A DNA stretch of 64,000 bases from assembly GCF_004353185.1 (NCBI RefSeq), contig NZ_SMUS01000001.1, positions 124,001 to 188,000 of the forward strand, in the 5' to 3' direction. Made by a program: the position numbers and the translations under genes. This stretch comes from Clostridium cuniculi (lineage in GTDB: Bacteria > Bacillota > Clostridia > Clostridiales > Clostridiaceae). Shown here one piece after another: positions 25,073 to 34,283 of the stretch. Each line of letters starts with the position of its first letter. Position 1 is the first letter of the stretch. The notes under the pieces were generated by a model. It was not told where the DNA came from. It saw nothing but the letters and a program-made list of their open reading frames with translations, and did not search any database.

Positions 25073-25112
25073 AAAAACAGCAGATAAATTTTTTTAAAAT
25101 TTATCTACTGTC
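25073..25112 (-). terminator. Rho-independent terminator of the ANTAR gene
   Basis: A 13-bp stem (25078-25090 with 25098-25110) is followed by T residues on the minus strand, directly after the ANTAR gene stop. Confidence 0.75.
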
Positions 25113-25118
25113 TTCACT

Positions 25119-25688
25119 CTAAATTTCATATGTTCTTAATATTCCTTCTGCAATGACCCTTTTTGTAGATCTCATATCCATAGCTTGCTTTTCTATATAT
25201 CTATGTGCCTCAGCTTCAGTCATATTTAAATATTGTATTAGAATACACTTAGCTCTATCTATCATCCTAATATCTTCAATTTTTTGTAACAACTTATTAT
25301 TTTCTTTCTTTAATTTGCACATTTTATTATAAGTTGCATTAGCTAATTTTAATGCACTCCAAAATATAGTTCTATTCATAGGTTTTGTTATAGTAATTAC
25401 ACCATCACCCTCAACTTTTTCACTTACCTCATCATATATATCTGCTTTAACAATTAAAATAGCCTGACCTATCCCTGTTGATACTATAGTTCTTGCAAAC
25501 TCCTCCCCAAATTCATCTACTAACGGTGCATTTATAATACATAAATCAAAATCTCTTTCTATTAAAAGCCTCCTAGCTTCTCCACCATTGGTCGCTGTAA
25601 CAATATTCCCATATGAGTTCTGAGAGAGCACTTCAGTAAAAAAAGCTATTCCCTTTTTACTGCTCGATACTATTAAAATGTTATCCAA
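25119..25688 (-). CDS. ANTAR-domain response regulator (nitrogen antiterminator type)
   Basis: This 189-residue protein has an N-terminal receiver-like domain (residues 3-120) that lacks the usual acidic pair at the start (LIVSSSKKG) and reads CIINAPLVDE at the phospho-acceptor position, so it may not be phosphorylated. The C-terminal ANTAR domain (about 130-188) has RAKCILIQYLNMTEAEAHRYIEKQAMD, typical of RNA-binding antiterminators. It lies just downstream of the type I glutamine synthetase gene, as in other clostridia where such a protein relieves termination in glutamine synthetase leaders. The attenuator at 27489-27530 is a natural candidate target. Confidence 0.85.
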   Translation of the reverse strand: MDNILIVSSSKKGIAFFTEVLSQNSYGNIVTATNGGEARRLLIERDFDLCIINAPLVDEFGEEFARTIVSTGIGQAILIVKADIYDEVSEKVEGDGVITITKPMNRTIFWSALKLANATYNKMCKLKKENNKLLQKIEDIRMIDRAKCILIQYLNMTEAEAHRYIEKQAMDMRSTKRVIAEGILRTYEI

Positions 25689-25814
25689 TAAATCGCCCCC
25701 ATTATTATAGTTCTAAGTTAGGAGTTGTTATTAAAATTTATATAAATCCCCACTTATTTAATTTTAAATTTATAAATTATATCTCCTAATTAAACTATAC
25801 TTCTTCTAAATACT

Positions 25815-27131
25815 TTATATATATTCAAAATATTTTCTTTTTATCTTTTCTTTATCATCAGCATTTAAGTTCTCTCTAATCTCACTCTCTTTTAATTCAA
25901 TATATCTCTCTAACACTTCTTCTCCTATTATATTTTTTATAAATTCACTATTTTTAGCAATACTTAATGCCTCTTCAAGATTTTCTGGCAATTTATCTAT
26001 ATTTTTTAGCATCTCATCACTTACAGTATATAAATTTTCGTTTACGGCCTCTGGTAATTTAATTGAATTCTCAATTCCATAAAGTCCAGCCCCTATAATT
26101 AAAGAAAATGCAATATATGGATTTATTGCTGAATCAGGAGATCTTAATTCTGCTCTTGTTTTTTCCCCAGTTGCTGCAGGTATTCTAATTAATTGAGAAC
26201 GGTTCTGATGAGACCATGATATATACTTAGGCGCTTCAAACTTACCAAATCTTTCATAGGAATTAGCTAAAGGATTTAGAAATGCAGTTATTTCTTTTAC
26301 TTTACTTAATATTCCTGCTATGAAACTTTGAACATTTTCTTGCTCATACTTATTGTTATTTTCAAATATATTAGCTCCATTTTTTGATAGCGATAAATTT
26401 ATGTGAAGTCCATTCCCACTTTCATCCGCTATTGGCTTTGGCATAAAAGATGCAAAGAGACCATTTCTCGCAGCTATGACTTTAACAACTGACTTAAATG
26501 TTATAAAGTTATCTGCAGCTGTAAGTGCATCACTATACTTAAAATCTATTTCATTTTGTCCTGGCCCTTGTTCATGGTGAGAACTTTCTGGACTTATTCC
26601 CATCTCCTCTAAACATAGACATATCTCTCTTCTTATATTCTCACCTTTATCTATAGGTGCTATATCAAAGTATCCACCTTTATCATGTGTTATCATAGTT
26701 GGCTGACCTTCTTCATCAGTTTTAAACAAATAAAATTCACACTCAGTGCCTATAAAAGGAGTGTATCCCTTTAACATACATTTTTTAATCATGTTTTTTA
26801 ATATATCTCTAGCATCATAAATAAACTTTTCCTTTTCAGGAGTCCTTATATCACAAAAAAATCTAACAACTCTTCCTTGTTGTGGTCTCCAAGGCAATAC
26901 ACTCAATGTATTTGGATCTGGAAATAATAATAAATCTGATTTAGAAACATCTGCAAAACCTTTAATTGCTGATGCATCAAATGAAATTCCTTCTTTGAAA
27001 GCCCTTTCTAATTCATTTGGCATAATTGAAATATTCTTTTGTGTTCCAAAAAGATCACAAAAAGCTAAGCGTATAAACTTAACATCATTTTCTTGAATAA
27101 ATTGAATAACTTCTCTAACGGCATATGTCAT
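25815..27131 (-). CDS. glnA: Type I glutamine synthetase
   Basis: This 438-residue enzyme makes glutamine from glutamate, ammonia and ATP. The beta-grasp N-domain (FIRLAFCDLFGTQKNISI), the ATP-site stretch YFDIAPIDKGENIRREI, metal ligands in GTECEFYLF, HHEQGPGQNEIDFKY and GNGLHINLSL, and the glutamate-binding NSYERFG and AELRSPD motifs are all present. Its size fits the GSI-alpha class; the tyrosine adenylylation loop of GSI-beta is not evident. The ATG follows GGGGGAAGAG. The ANTAR regulator gene follows it on the same strand. A large imperfect palindrome lies in its upstream region. Confidence 0.95.
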   Translation of the reverse strand: MTYAVREVIQFIQENDVKFIRLAFCDLFGTQKNISIMPNELERAFKEGISFDASAIKGFADVSKSDLLLFPDPNTLSVLPWRPQQGRVVRFFCDIRTPEKEKFIYDARDILKNMIKKCMLKGYTPFIGTECEFYLFKTDEEGQPTMITHDKGGYFDIAPIDKGENIRREICLCLEEMGISPESSHHEQGPGQNEIDFKYSDALTAADNFITFKSVVKVIAARNGLFASFMPKPIADESGNGLHINLSLSKNGANIFENNNKYEQENVQSFIAGILSKVKEITAFLNPLANSYERFGKFEAPKYISWSHQNRSQLIRIPAATGEKTRAELRSPDSAINPYIAFSLIIGAGLYGIENSIKLPEAVNENLYTVSDEMLKNIDKLPENLEEALSIAKNSEFIKNIIGEEVLERYIELKESEIRENLNADDKEKIKRKYFEYI

Positions 27132-27255
27132 ATCTCTTCCCCCTGTTTAATTATAAATATATAATTTTTACACTATTTTTTGCATTTGAATTAATAACCG
27201 AAAATTTATTTTTTAATATATATTCTAATACTATTAAAAATATTTCAGTATCTTA

Positions 27256-27359
27256 AAAGGGCGCTCATCAAATAGTTTTCAGAGTGTATAGTTAATCATA
27301 AGAAACTTTTATCTTATGGTTAATCAATATTTCTAAAAAACATTTGATGAACGCCCTTG
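27256..27359. repeat. Large imperfect palindrome (structured RNA or MITE-like)
   Basis: The outer stem pairs AAGGGCGCTCATCAAAT with ATTTGATGAACGCCCTT. The inner stem pairs GTTAATCATAAG with CTTATGGTTAAT around a short loop. Left and right halves match almost end to end. As RNA on the minus strand it would form a leader hairpin of glnA ending in CGCCCTTTT; as DNA it resembles a small mobile fold-back element. Confidence 0.65.
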
Positions 27360-27444
27360 TTCGTTTTTAATATTATACAATATAAGCAGTTTTTTATCAA
27401 TATTTAACATTTAAAAATATTTTTTACTTTTTTTAAAAAAACTA

Positions 27445-27473
27445 TTTACATTTTAAAATTTTGGACATATAAT
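27445..27473 (+). promoter_or_regulatory. Sigma-A promoter of the type III glutamine synthetase
   Basis: TTTACA at 27445-27450, a 17-base spacer and a perfect TATAAT at 27468-27473. Transcription should begin at about 27480, only about 10 bases before the attenuator hairpin. Confidence 0.75.
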
Positions 27474-27488
27474 ACTTACATAAACAGC

Positions 27489-27530
27489 AAAGGCGCTGTG
27501 GACTATTATAACGTCCACAGCGTCTTTTTC
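27489..27530 (+). terminator. Leader terminator (attenuator) upstream of the type III glutamine synthetase
   Basis: A 15-bp stem (core CGCTGTGGAC with GTCCACAGCG) with a nine-base loop ends in five T, 24 bases before the start codon and just after the promoter. Such a terminator in a leader must be overcome for the gene to be read. The adjacent ANTAR protein is the obvious candidate, but the usual pair of ANTAR hexaloop hairpins is not apparent. Confidence 0.8.
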
Positions 27531-27553
27531 TATTTTAAAGGGGGTTATTAATT

Positions 27554-29647
27554 ATGAAAGATATACCAAATCTATTTGGAAGTTTAGTTTTTAATGATAG
27601 CGTTATGAAAGCAAGATTACCTAAAGAGACTTATAAAAAATTGAAGAATACTATTCAAGCTGGTAAATCACTTGATTTAGAAGTTGCCAATGTTGTTGCA
27701 AATGCAATGAAAGATTGGGCCATAGAAAAAGGTGCAACTCACTATACTCATTGGTTCCAACCTATGACTGGAGTTACTGCTGAAAAACATGATAGCTTTA
27801 TTTCACCTGATAAAGATGGAAGTATAATAATGGAATTTTCAGGAAATGAACTTGTTCAAGGCGAGCCTGATGCTTCAAGTTTTCCATCAGGAGGTCTTAG
27901 AGCTACTTTTGAAGCTAGAGGATATACAGCTTGGGACCCAACTTCTTATGCATTTATAAAAGATGGTACTTTATGCATACCTACTGCTTTCTGTTCATAT
28001 AGTGGAGAAGCATTAGATAAGAAAACTCCAGTTTTACGCTCAATGCAAGCTTTAAATAAACAAGCACTACGTATATTAAAACTTTTTGGAAAAGATGAAG
28101 TTAAAAAAGTTATTACTACTGTAGGTCCTGAACAAGAATATTTTCTTGTTGATAAAGAAATGTATGAAAAAAGACCTGATTTAGTTTTCTGCGGTAGAAC
28201 TTTATTTGGTGCAAGACCTCCAAAAGGTCAAGAAATGGAAGATCATTATTTTGGTACTATTAAACCTAGAGTTTCTGCATATATGAAAGAACTTGAAGAA
28301 GAACTTTGGAAACTTGGCGTATTAGCAAAAACTAAGCATAATGAAGTTGCTCCAGCACAACACGAACTTGCACCTATATTTAATACAACTAATATAGCTA
28401 CAGATCATAACCAACTTACAATGGAACTTATGAAGTCTATTGCTAACAAACACGGTTTAGCATGTTTGCTTCATGAAAAACCATTCGCTGGTGTTAATGG
28501 TAGTGGTAAGCATAATAACTGGTCAATTTCTACAGATACAGGAGTTAACCTTCTAGAACCTGGTGATACTCCATCTGAAAATGCACAATTCTTATTATTC
28601 TTATCAGCAGTTATTAAAGCCGTTGATGATTATCAAGACTTGCTACGTGTTTCTGTTGCAAGTGCAGGAAATGACCATAGACTAGGTGCTAATGAAGCTC
28701 CTCCAGCCATAGTTTCTATGTTCCTTGGAGATGAATTAACAGATATAATTACAGCAATTGAAAATGGTACAAACTATATAGATAAAGGTAAGAGTGAAAT
28801 GGAAATTGGTGTTCGTGTATTACCTAAGTTCTTCAAAGATACTACTGATAGAAATAGAACTTCACCATTTGCATTTACTGGAAACAAATTTGAATTTAGA
28901 ATGCTAGGCTCTACATTCTCAATTGCAGGTCCAAACATTATTTTAAATACTATAGTTGCTGAAGAATTAAAGCAATTTGCTGACATTTTAGAAAAGAGTA
29001 ATAACTTTGATGAAGATTTAAATACTCTTATTAAAAATACAATAAGAGATCATAAGAGAATTATATTCAATGGAAATAACTACTCAGATGATTGGATACA
29101 AGAATCAGAAAAGAGAGGATTATTAAACCTAAAAACTACACCTGATGCTCTTCCTTACTTCATTCATAGTAAAAACATTGAATTATTTACTAAACATCAT
29201 GTATTCTCTGAAAGTGAATTATATTCAAGATATGAAATTTTAATGGAAAACTATTGTAAAACTATTCATATAGAAGCTTTAACTATGATTGATATAGTTA
29301 AAAAATTTATAATTCCTTCTGTCTTAAGTTATCAAGGTGAAATTGCTGGAATAGCAAATAGTAAAAAACAACTTAATCCTACTCTTCAATGTGAATTAGA
29401 AGAAAAACTACTTCATGATTTATCAAGACTAGGTAATTACCTTTATGCAAAGCTAGATACTCTAGAAACTTCTGTATTAAATGCAAAAAATCATTCTGAT
29501 TTACTTGAAAGTGCAAAATATTATAGAGAATCAATATTTATCAACATGCAACACTTACGTGGAGTAGTTGATGAGCTTGAAACATTAATAGGTAAAGATC
29601 ACTGGGCTCTTCCTACTTATGGTGAACTTTTATTCAGTGTTAATTAA
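27554..29647 (+). CDS. glnN: Type III glutamine synthetase
   Basis: This 697-residue enzyme is of the large GSIII class. It has the GSIII-specific N-terminus ([21 protein letters not shown]), the stretch [12 protein letters not shown], and then [72 protein letters not shown] and the C-terminal helical region with [10 protein letters not shown]. It makes glutamine, duplicating the reaction of the type I enzyme. The ATG follows AAAGGGGG. It is transcribed alone, after a leader attenuator, and has a long terminator hairpin at 29664. Confidence 0.95.
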   Translation: MKDIPNLFGSLVFNDSVMKARLPKETYKKLKNTIQAGKSLDLEVANVVANAMKDWAIEKGATHYTHWFQPMTGVTAEKHDSFISPDKDGSIIMEFSGNELVQGEPDASSFPSGGLRATFEARGYTAWDPTSYAFIKDGTLCIPTAFCSYSGEALDKKTPVLRSMQALNKQALRILKLFGKDEVKKVITTVGPEQEYFLVDKEMYEKRPDLVFCGRTLFGARPPKGQEMEDHYFGTIKPRVSAYMKELEEELWKLGVLAKTKHNEVAPAQHELAPIFNTTNIATDHNQLTMELMKSIANKHGLACLLHEKPFAGVNGSGKHNNWSISTDTGVNLLEPGDTPSENAQFLLFLSAVIKAVDDYQDLLRVSVASAGNDHRLGANEAPPAIVSMFLGDELTDIITAIENGTNYIDKGKSEMEIGVRVLPKFFKDTTDRNRTSPFAFTGNKFEFRMLGSTFSIAGPNIILNTIVAEELKQFADILEKSNNFDEDLNTLIKNTIRDHKRIIFNGNNYSDDWIQESEKRGLLNLKTTPDALPYFIHSKNIELFTKHHVFSESELYSRYEILMENYCKTIHIEALTMIDIVKKFIIPSVLSYQGEIAGIANSKKQLNPTLQCELEEKLLHDLSRLGNYLYAKLDTLETSVLNAKNHSDLLESAKYYRESIFINMQHLRGVVDELETLIGKDHWALPTYGELLFSVN

Positions 29648-29663
29648 ATAGTCTAATACACAA

Positions 29664-29714
29664 TGGCGTATACTTTACATTAAGGATTTAATCTTCCTTG
29701 TAAAGTATACGCCA
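29664..29714 (+). terminator. Terminator of the type III glutamine synthetase gene
   Basis: A 16-bp perfect stem (TGGCGTATACTTTACA and its complement), with a further paired AAGGA/TCCTT tip, sits 17 bases after the stop. The following T tract is weak. Confidence 0.7.
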
Positions 29715-29750
29715 CTTGTTTCTATAAAAAACATTAATGCCATTATTCTC

Positions 29751-30200
29751 TTATTCTTTCTCATTCTTTTCTTCCTGTATTTCATCCTCATTTAATTTAT
29801 TAAAAGCTTCTAATCTCATTGAATTAGCAAATATACTTATTAAATATGAATTAGCAACACTCTGATATACAACTAAATCATTGTCTTCTCCCCTATAAGT
29901 ATTACTCAACTCTTTTGCATATACCCTTTGTGATGCAACTATCCATAATAATATATATCCTAATAAAACTAACTTTTGACTAAATAAAAATGCTTCTTCA
30001 GAAGTCTGCCCTGTGTTATTTCTATCTTGTGCATCTAATATATCTAAATTAGCAGCATATATATAATTTGAATAACCAGCTACCAAAAAAGCAACTCCTA
30101 CCTTTTCCATGTTCCCTAAATTAACTTCAAAGTTTATAATATACTGCTCTATTTTTTCTTTTTCATCATTATCTTTTCTATCACAGTCTTTACTCTTCAT
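29751..30200 (-). CDS. Hypothetical membrane protein (149 aa)
   Basis: I do not recognise this protein. It has a charged N-terminus, two hydrophobic segments (about residues 33-50, VGVAFLVAGYSNYIYAANL, and 77-93, LVLLGYILLWIVASQRVYA) and an acidic C-terminus rich in Glu/Lys. The ATG follows a strong AGGAGGT. It lies alone between the type III synthetase and the tRNA cluster, on the opposite strand to the synthetase. Confidence 0.65.
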   Translation of the reverse strand: MKSKDCDRKDNDEKEKIEQYIINFEVNLGNMEKVGVAFLVAGYSNYIYAANLDILDAQDRNNTGQTSEEAFLFSQKLVLLGYILLWIVASQRVYAKELSNTYRGEDNDLVVYQSVANSYLISIFANSMRLEAFNKLNEDEIQEEKNEKE

Positions 30201-30306
30201 TTTACCTCCTAAAAAAGCAATTCATAATATAATATGAATTTTCAATTTTATTGGTTAGCATTATAAATAAAGGCTTTTTTAAAAATTAATATTTATATTT
30301 TTAAAT

Positions 30307-30336
30307 AAAAAAAGAAACTCTAATGAGTTTCTTTTT
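30307..30336 (-). terminator. Terminator of the tRNA operon
   Basis: A 12-bp stem AAAAAGAAACTC/GAGTTTCTTTTT with a four-base loop directly follows tRNA-Lys. Confidence 0.85.
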
Positions 30337-30411
30337 GGTGGCTTACCGGGGAATCGAACCCCGGACACCTTGATTAAAAGTCAAGTGCTCTACCGACTGA
30401 GCTAGTAAACC
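30336..30411 (-). tRNA. tRNA-Lys(TTT)
   Basis: A full cloverleaf: acceptor GGTTTAC/GTAAGCC, D-loop AGCTCAGTCGGTAGAGC, anticodon stem CTTGA/TCAAG with loop CTTTTAA, T-arm GGGGTTCGATTCCCC, encoded CCA. Last gene of a four-tRNA operon. Confidence 0.95.
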
Positions 30412-30416
30412 AAATA

Positions 30417-30493
<77 letters not shown>

Positions 30494-30509
30494 AAAAATT
30501 CAAATAAAA

Positions 30510-30583
30510 TGGAGCGGGTAGTGGGAATCGAACCCACCTTTCCAGCTTGGAAGGCTGGAGTATTACCGATATACGATACCCGC
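30510..30583 (-). tRNA. tRNA-Gly(TCC)
   Basis: Cloverleaf with acceptor starting GCGGGTA, anticodon stem CCAGC/GCTGG with loop CTTCCAA, T-arm GTGGGTTCGATTCCCAC and encoded CCA. Confidence 0.95.
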
Positions 30584-30586
30584 AAA

Positions 30587-30661
30587 TGGTGACCCCTAGG
30601 GGAATCGAACCCCTGTTACCACCGTGAAAGGGTGGTGTCTTGACCGCTTGACCAAGGGGCC
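30587..30661 (-). tRNA. tRNA-Glu(TTC)
   Basis: Cloverleaf with acceptor GGCCCCT/AGGGGTC, anticodon stem CCACC/GGTGG with loop CTTTCAC, T-arm AGGGGTTCGATTCCCCT and encoded CCA. First gene of the tRNA operon. Confidence 0.95.
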
Positions 30662-30690
30662 TTGCATATGTCTTGCTGACTACTTTTTGT

Positions 30691-30719
30691 ATATTACAGT
30701 GTTTTTAGACAAAAGTCAA
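30691..30719 (-). promoter_or_regulatory. Promoter of the tRNA operon
   Basis: On the minus strand, TTGACT at 30719-30714, a 17-base spacer and TAATAT at 30696-30691, 30 bases upstream of tRNA-Glu. Confidence 0.75.
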
Positions 30720-30758
30720 CACTTTTTAAAAAAGTTTTTATAAAAATTTTTAAAGATT

Positions 30759-31346
30759 TTAATGTAAACATTTTAAATTGGTTAATTTACCAAATACTTC
30801 TTGTGTGTCTATATCAATTAACTCAATTTCATTATCAACATTTACTATATTTAAATCATTTAAATGCCCCTTTAGTATTCTTTTTCCACCACTATCTCCT
30901 TCTAATGATAATAATTCATTAATATATCTTTTTGAAAAGATAACTGGATTACCTTTATTATTTCCACAACCAACGCAAACTATACCCTTATCTCCATTAA
31001 TAAAATTATCTATTACTGATTTTAATGTTTGTACTGATATAAATGGCTGATCACATACCATAAACATATAGCCATCAGCATTTTTATCAAAATTTATACC
31101 TAATTTTATAGAACTAGAAATTCCTAAACTACTATTATCATTCATAACAACATTAATATTAGTATTTAATAAAGCTTCTTTTATTTCTTCATATTGAGTT
31201 ACACATATTATTTTATTTACTTTCAAATCAAGTACTTTTTCAACTATATGCATATATATCGGCTTCCCTTTATATATTGCCAACAATTTATTGCCATTAA
31301 ACCTTTTACTATTTCCTGCCGCCAAAAGTATTAAGTTAATCCTCAT
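30759..31346 (-). CDS. MocA/MobA-like molybdopterin nucleotidyltransferase
   Basis: This 195-residue protein is an NTP-transferase. The nucleotide-binding signature LLAAGNSKRFNGNKLL starts near residue 7, with MVCDQPFIS in the middle and GNPVIFSKRYINELLSLEGDSGGKRIL near the end. MocA-type enzymes add CMP to molybdopterin for enzymes of the xanthine dehydrogenase family. The xanthine-dehydrogenase-like genes upstream on the same strand support that role. Substrate choice (CTP versus GTP) is inferred. The ATG at 31346 follows GGGGGATGA; a GTG lies one codon upstream. Fold-back repeats separate it from the dehydrogenase genes. Confidence 0.8.
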   Translation of the reverse strand: MRINLILLAAGNSKRFNGNKLLAIYKGKPIYMHIVEKVLDLKVNKIICVTQYEEIKEALLNTNINVVMNDNSSLGISSSIKLGINFDKNADGYMFMVCDQPFISVQTLKSVIDNFINGDKGIVCVGCGNNKGNPVIFSKRYINELLSLEGDSGGKRILKGHLNDLNIVNVDNEIELIDIDTQEVFGKLTNLKCLH

Positions 31347-31379
31347 CACTCATCCCCCTATAACTACATTATTTGTGAC

Positions 31380-31600
31380 GTGATAGAGAAAAAATGAAAT
31401 ATTTATTTTCCAGTAACCGTGAAATTTTCACCTAGAATTTATATAATTGATTCCGTAAAGTTTGCTAAAGTTTTTAAACTCGCTATTCGCTCAAACAGTA
31501 AAAACTTCTTTACGCAACTTTACTCCATCAATTATTAAATTCTACGGCTTAATTTCAATGGTCCTTCCAAATTAATATTTCATTTTTTCTTTTTCTCACA
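31380..31600. repeat. Fold-back (MITE-like) element 1
   Basis: The arms (about 100 bases each) are imperfect reverse complements: the left begins GTGATAGAGAAAAAATGAAA and the reverse complement of the right begins GTGAGAAAAAGAAAAAATG. Further matched blocks are TAGAATTTA..TAATTGAT, GTAAAGTTTGC/GTAAAGTTGC and AGTTTTTA. The centre is CGCTATTCGCTCAAAC. No ORF is inside. Confidence 0.65.
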
Positions 31601-31694
31601 TAACTATCTATAGCATAACACCTTATAAAAAATAATAATATAACCGGAAGAAAGTATTATATAATAAGCTTTAGAATTTAATTATTATTGTAAT

Positions 31695-31892
31695 AAAATT
31701 AGCGTTAAGTGAAGCTCTAAATCTTGATTTAGTTAGCTGAACTTACTCCTTCGAACGCTAGTGAGAAGTGAGTTTCATTTAAAAGGAAGCACCTTCTCCT
31801 AACGTCGAATGTGTAAGTTCGATTAACAAAATTAAAATTTTGAATCTCACTTAAGGTAAGCGATAGCGAACTTCGAAGCTTTAGCTAATTTT
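31695..31892. repeat. Fold-back (MITE-like) element 2
   Basis: The outer arms are AAAATTAGC and GCTAATTTT. Inner matched blocks, read from each end, include GAACTTAC..TTCGA and GAGAAG-type segments around a central hairpin near 31777-31800. The sequence differs from element 1. No ORF is inside. Confidence 0.6.
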
Positions 31893-31998
31893 ATGGAGAT
31901 AATAATATAAATTCTTAGCGAAATTATATGACTTAATGGAGGTTATATCATTATTTTTCGGCATCACGGCATTAACGCTTTGGTGCGCAATTTTTTCA

Positions 31999-34281
31999 CT
32001 ATGAGTTTTTAAGCATTCCCATAACTATTTTTTCTGATGTTATTGGTAATGTCCTTATATTAACCTTAGTTGCATTATATACTGCATGAGCTAATGCTGG
32101 AGATGGTGTATTAATAACAATTTCCCCTATAGACTTAGCTCCAAATGGTCCTGTTTGTTCAAAACTTGATTCAAATTCAACTCTAATATTACCAACATCA
32201 AGTCTTGTAGGTATCTTATATTGAAGGAATGAATCATTTCTCATCTTTCCTTTTTCAGTATAAGTTATATCTTCATAAAGTGCCATTCCTATACCTTGAA
32301 CTATTCCACCTTCTGCCTGAATTCTTGCTAAATTAGGATTAACAACAGTTCCACAGTCTACAACTGCAACATAATCAATTATATCCACTTTACCTGTTAA
32401 CTTATCAACTTCTGTCTCCACAATTCCAACCATAAATGGAGGAGGTGAAACTTCTGAATAATGTGATTCACTTTCGCTTATAGTTCTAAATCCACCAACT
32501 AAAGTATTATTAGCTATATCAACTAATGTTATTTCTTTTTCATCAACTACTGAAAATACTTTTTTACCATCAAACTCTAAATTTTCAATTGGGCAATTTA
32601 ATGATTTTGCAGCTTCTTCAATAATTCTCTTTCTCATTTTTTCACAAGTTTTAATAACAGCTCCACCTGTTATATAAGTTGTACTAGATGCATATGAACC
32701 TGTATCATATGGACTTTGATCTGTATCAACACCATGCACAATGATATTATCTATATCACACTCTAAACAATCAGCTGCCATTTGTGCTAATATTGTATCA
32801 CATCCTGTCCCCATATCAGCAGCACCAATCATTAATGTATAGAATCCATCATCATTAAGCTTTATTTCAACTGCAGCAGTATCTACTGATGATATACCAG
32901 ATCCTTGCATAGCCATAGCTACACCAACAGATCTTACTTTTCCATTTCCCATATCTCTACATGGATATTTATTATCCCAATCAATCATTTCCTTAGCTCT
33001 TGATAAACATCTATCTAAGGCGCAGCTATTTGCTTGCTCATTATAATATGCAGGCATTATTTGTCCTTCAGCAACCATATTCATTTCTCTTAATTTAATA
33101 GGATCAATATTAAGCTTGTCTGCTAATTCATTTACAGCTGATTCTAAAGCAAATAATCCTTGAGTAGCTCCATAACCTCTATAAGCTCCTGCTCCCATAG
33201 TATTAGAGTAAACAACATCATATTCAAATTTATATGCTTTTGCTCCATTATAAAGAGGCATTGATTTATGTCCTGATAAACCTACAGTAGTTGGTCCATG
33301 ATCTCCATATGCACCTGCATTAGATAAAGTATACATATAAATAGCTTTTATTATACCATTTTCATCTGCACCTAATTTAACTTTAATCTCCATTTCATGT
33401 CTTGGAGTACCATTAGTCATACTTTCTTCACGAGTATAAACCATCTTAGCAGGCTTTCCAGTTTTCATTGTAACTATAGCTGGGAATATTTCTGCAACGA
33501 CGCTTTGCTTTGCTCCAAATCCCCCACCTATTCTCGGCTTAATTACTCTTATCTTAGATTTTGGAATATCTAAAGCATTAGCTAATATACGTCTTACATG
33601 GAAAGGAACTTGAGTTGCACTTGTTATATTTAATCTTCCATATGTATCAAGCTCTGTAAATGCTCTAAAAGTTTCCATCATAGCTTGGCTATTAGCTTTA
33701 GTATGATAAGTTTGTTCTATTATATGAGCACATTTACTTAATTCTTCATCCACATCACCATAAGTAAAATCGCCTTTTGAGCATATATTTCTATTTTTAT
33801 CTGCATTAACCCAATCATTTAAAACAACAAAATTTTCTTCTGGATGAACTATAACTTTATTATCTAAAGCTTCTCTAAAATCTAAAACTGCTTCTAAAAC
33901 TTCATATTTAACTTTAATTAAATTTAATGCTTTATTAACAGCCTTTTCATTTTCACCAGCAACTATAGCAACTGGATCTCCAACACATCTAAGTCTTTTA
34001 TCTAGAATTAATCTATCATATGGACTTGGTTCTGGATAAGATTGTCCTGCAGTTGTAAATCTCTTTTGTGGAACATCCTTATATGTTAATATACACTCTA
34101 TTCCTGGTACTTTACTTGCTATAGTTGTATTTATATCTTCTATTAAAGCATGAGCATGAGGACTTCTAAGAACTTTAACTACTAAACAATTGCTTGGTGC
34201 TATATCATCTGTATAAACTGGTTTACCAGTAAGTAATGACATAGCATCCTTTTTTCTTATACCTTTATTAACGTATTTCAT
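31999..34281 (-). CDS. Xanthine dehydrogenase family, molybdenum-binding subunit
   Basis: At 760 residues this is the large catalytic subunit of a three-subunit molybdenum hydroxylase. Visible features are TGKPVYTDDI at the N-terminus, RSPHAHA, GDPVAIVAGE, the cofactor-binding stretches RIGGGFGAKQ and GAGAYRGYGATQG, MGTGCDTILAQ and the active-site base in FGAKSIGEIVINT near the C-terminus. It should hydroxylate a purine or other N-heterocycle. The neighbouring NCS2 purine permease favours xanthine or hypoxanthine. The ATG follows GGAGGACTAG. It is two bases from the iron-sulfur subunit gene, third in the order FAD, Fe-S, Mo. Confidence 0.9.
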   Translation of the reverse strand: MKYVNKGIRKKDAMSLLTGKPVYTDDIAPSNCLVVKVLRSPHAHALIEDINTTIASKVPGIECILTYKDVPQKRFTTAGQSYPEPSPYDRLILDKRLRCVGDPVAIVAGENEKAVNKALNLIKVKYEVLEAVLDFREALDNKVIVHPEENFVVLNDWVNADKNRNICSKGDFTYGDVDEELSKCAHIIEQTYHTKANSQAMMETFRAFTELDTYGRLNITSATQVPFHVRRILANALDIPKSKIRVIKPRIGGGFGAKQSVVAEIFPAIVTMKTGKPAKMVYTREESMTNGTPRHEMEIKVKLGADENGIIKAIYMYTLSNAGAYGDHGPTTVGLSGHKSMPLYNGAKAYKFEYDVVYSNTMGAGAYRGYGATQGLFALESAVNELADKLNIDPIKLREMNMVAEGQIMPAYYNEQANSCALDRCLSRAKEMIDWDNKYPCRDMGNGKVRSVGVAMAMQGSGISSVDTAAVEIKLNDDGFYTLMIGAADMGTGCDTILAQMAADCLECDIDNIIVHGVDTDQSPYDTGSYASSTTYITGGAVIKTCEKMRKRIIEEAAKSLNCPIENLEFDGKKVFSVVDEKEITLVDIANNTLVGGFRTISESESHYSEVSPPPFMVGIVETEVDKLTGKVDIIDYVAVVDCGTVVNPNLARIQAEGGIVQGIGMALYEDITYTEKGKMRNDSFLQYKIPTRLDVGNIRVEFESSFEQTGPFGAKSIGEIVINTPSPALAHAVYNATKVNIRTLPITSEKIVMGMLKNS

Positions 34282-34283
34282 CT

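Larger units (their letters stand above)
27132..27553. other. Structured intergenic region between two glutamine synthetase genes
   Basis: This is the divergent control region of glnA (minus) and the type III synthetase (plus). It contains a 104-base imperfect palindrome at 27256-27359, a clear sigma-A promoter at 27445-27473 and a leader terminator at 27489-27530. I see no glutamine riboswitch that I can support. Confidence 0.7.
31350..31998. other. 650-base intergenic region with two fold-back repeats
   Basis: There is no gene here. The stretch is filled by two large inverted-repeat elements at 31380-31600 and 31695-31892, then about 100 bases of ordinary sequence before the molybdenum subunit stop. 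It is the largest gene-free gap in an otherwise continuous metabolic cluster. Confidence 0.7.

Noticed and set aside
27132..27553. Glutamine riboswitch or typical ANTAR dual-hexaloop RNA
   Set aside because: I cannot find the conserved cores of these RNAs; only a long palindrome and a single leader terminator are visible.
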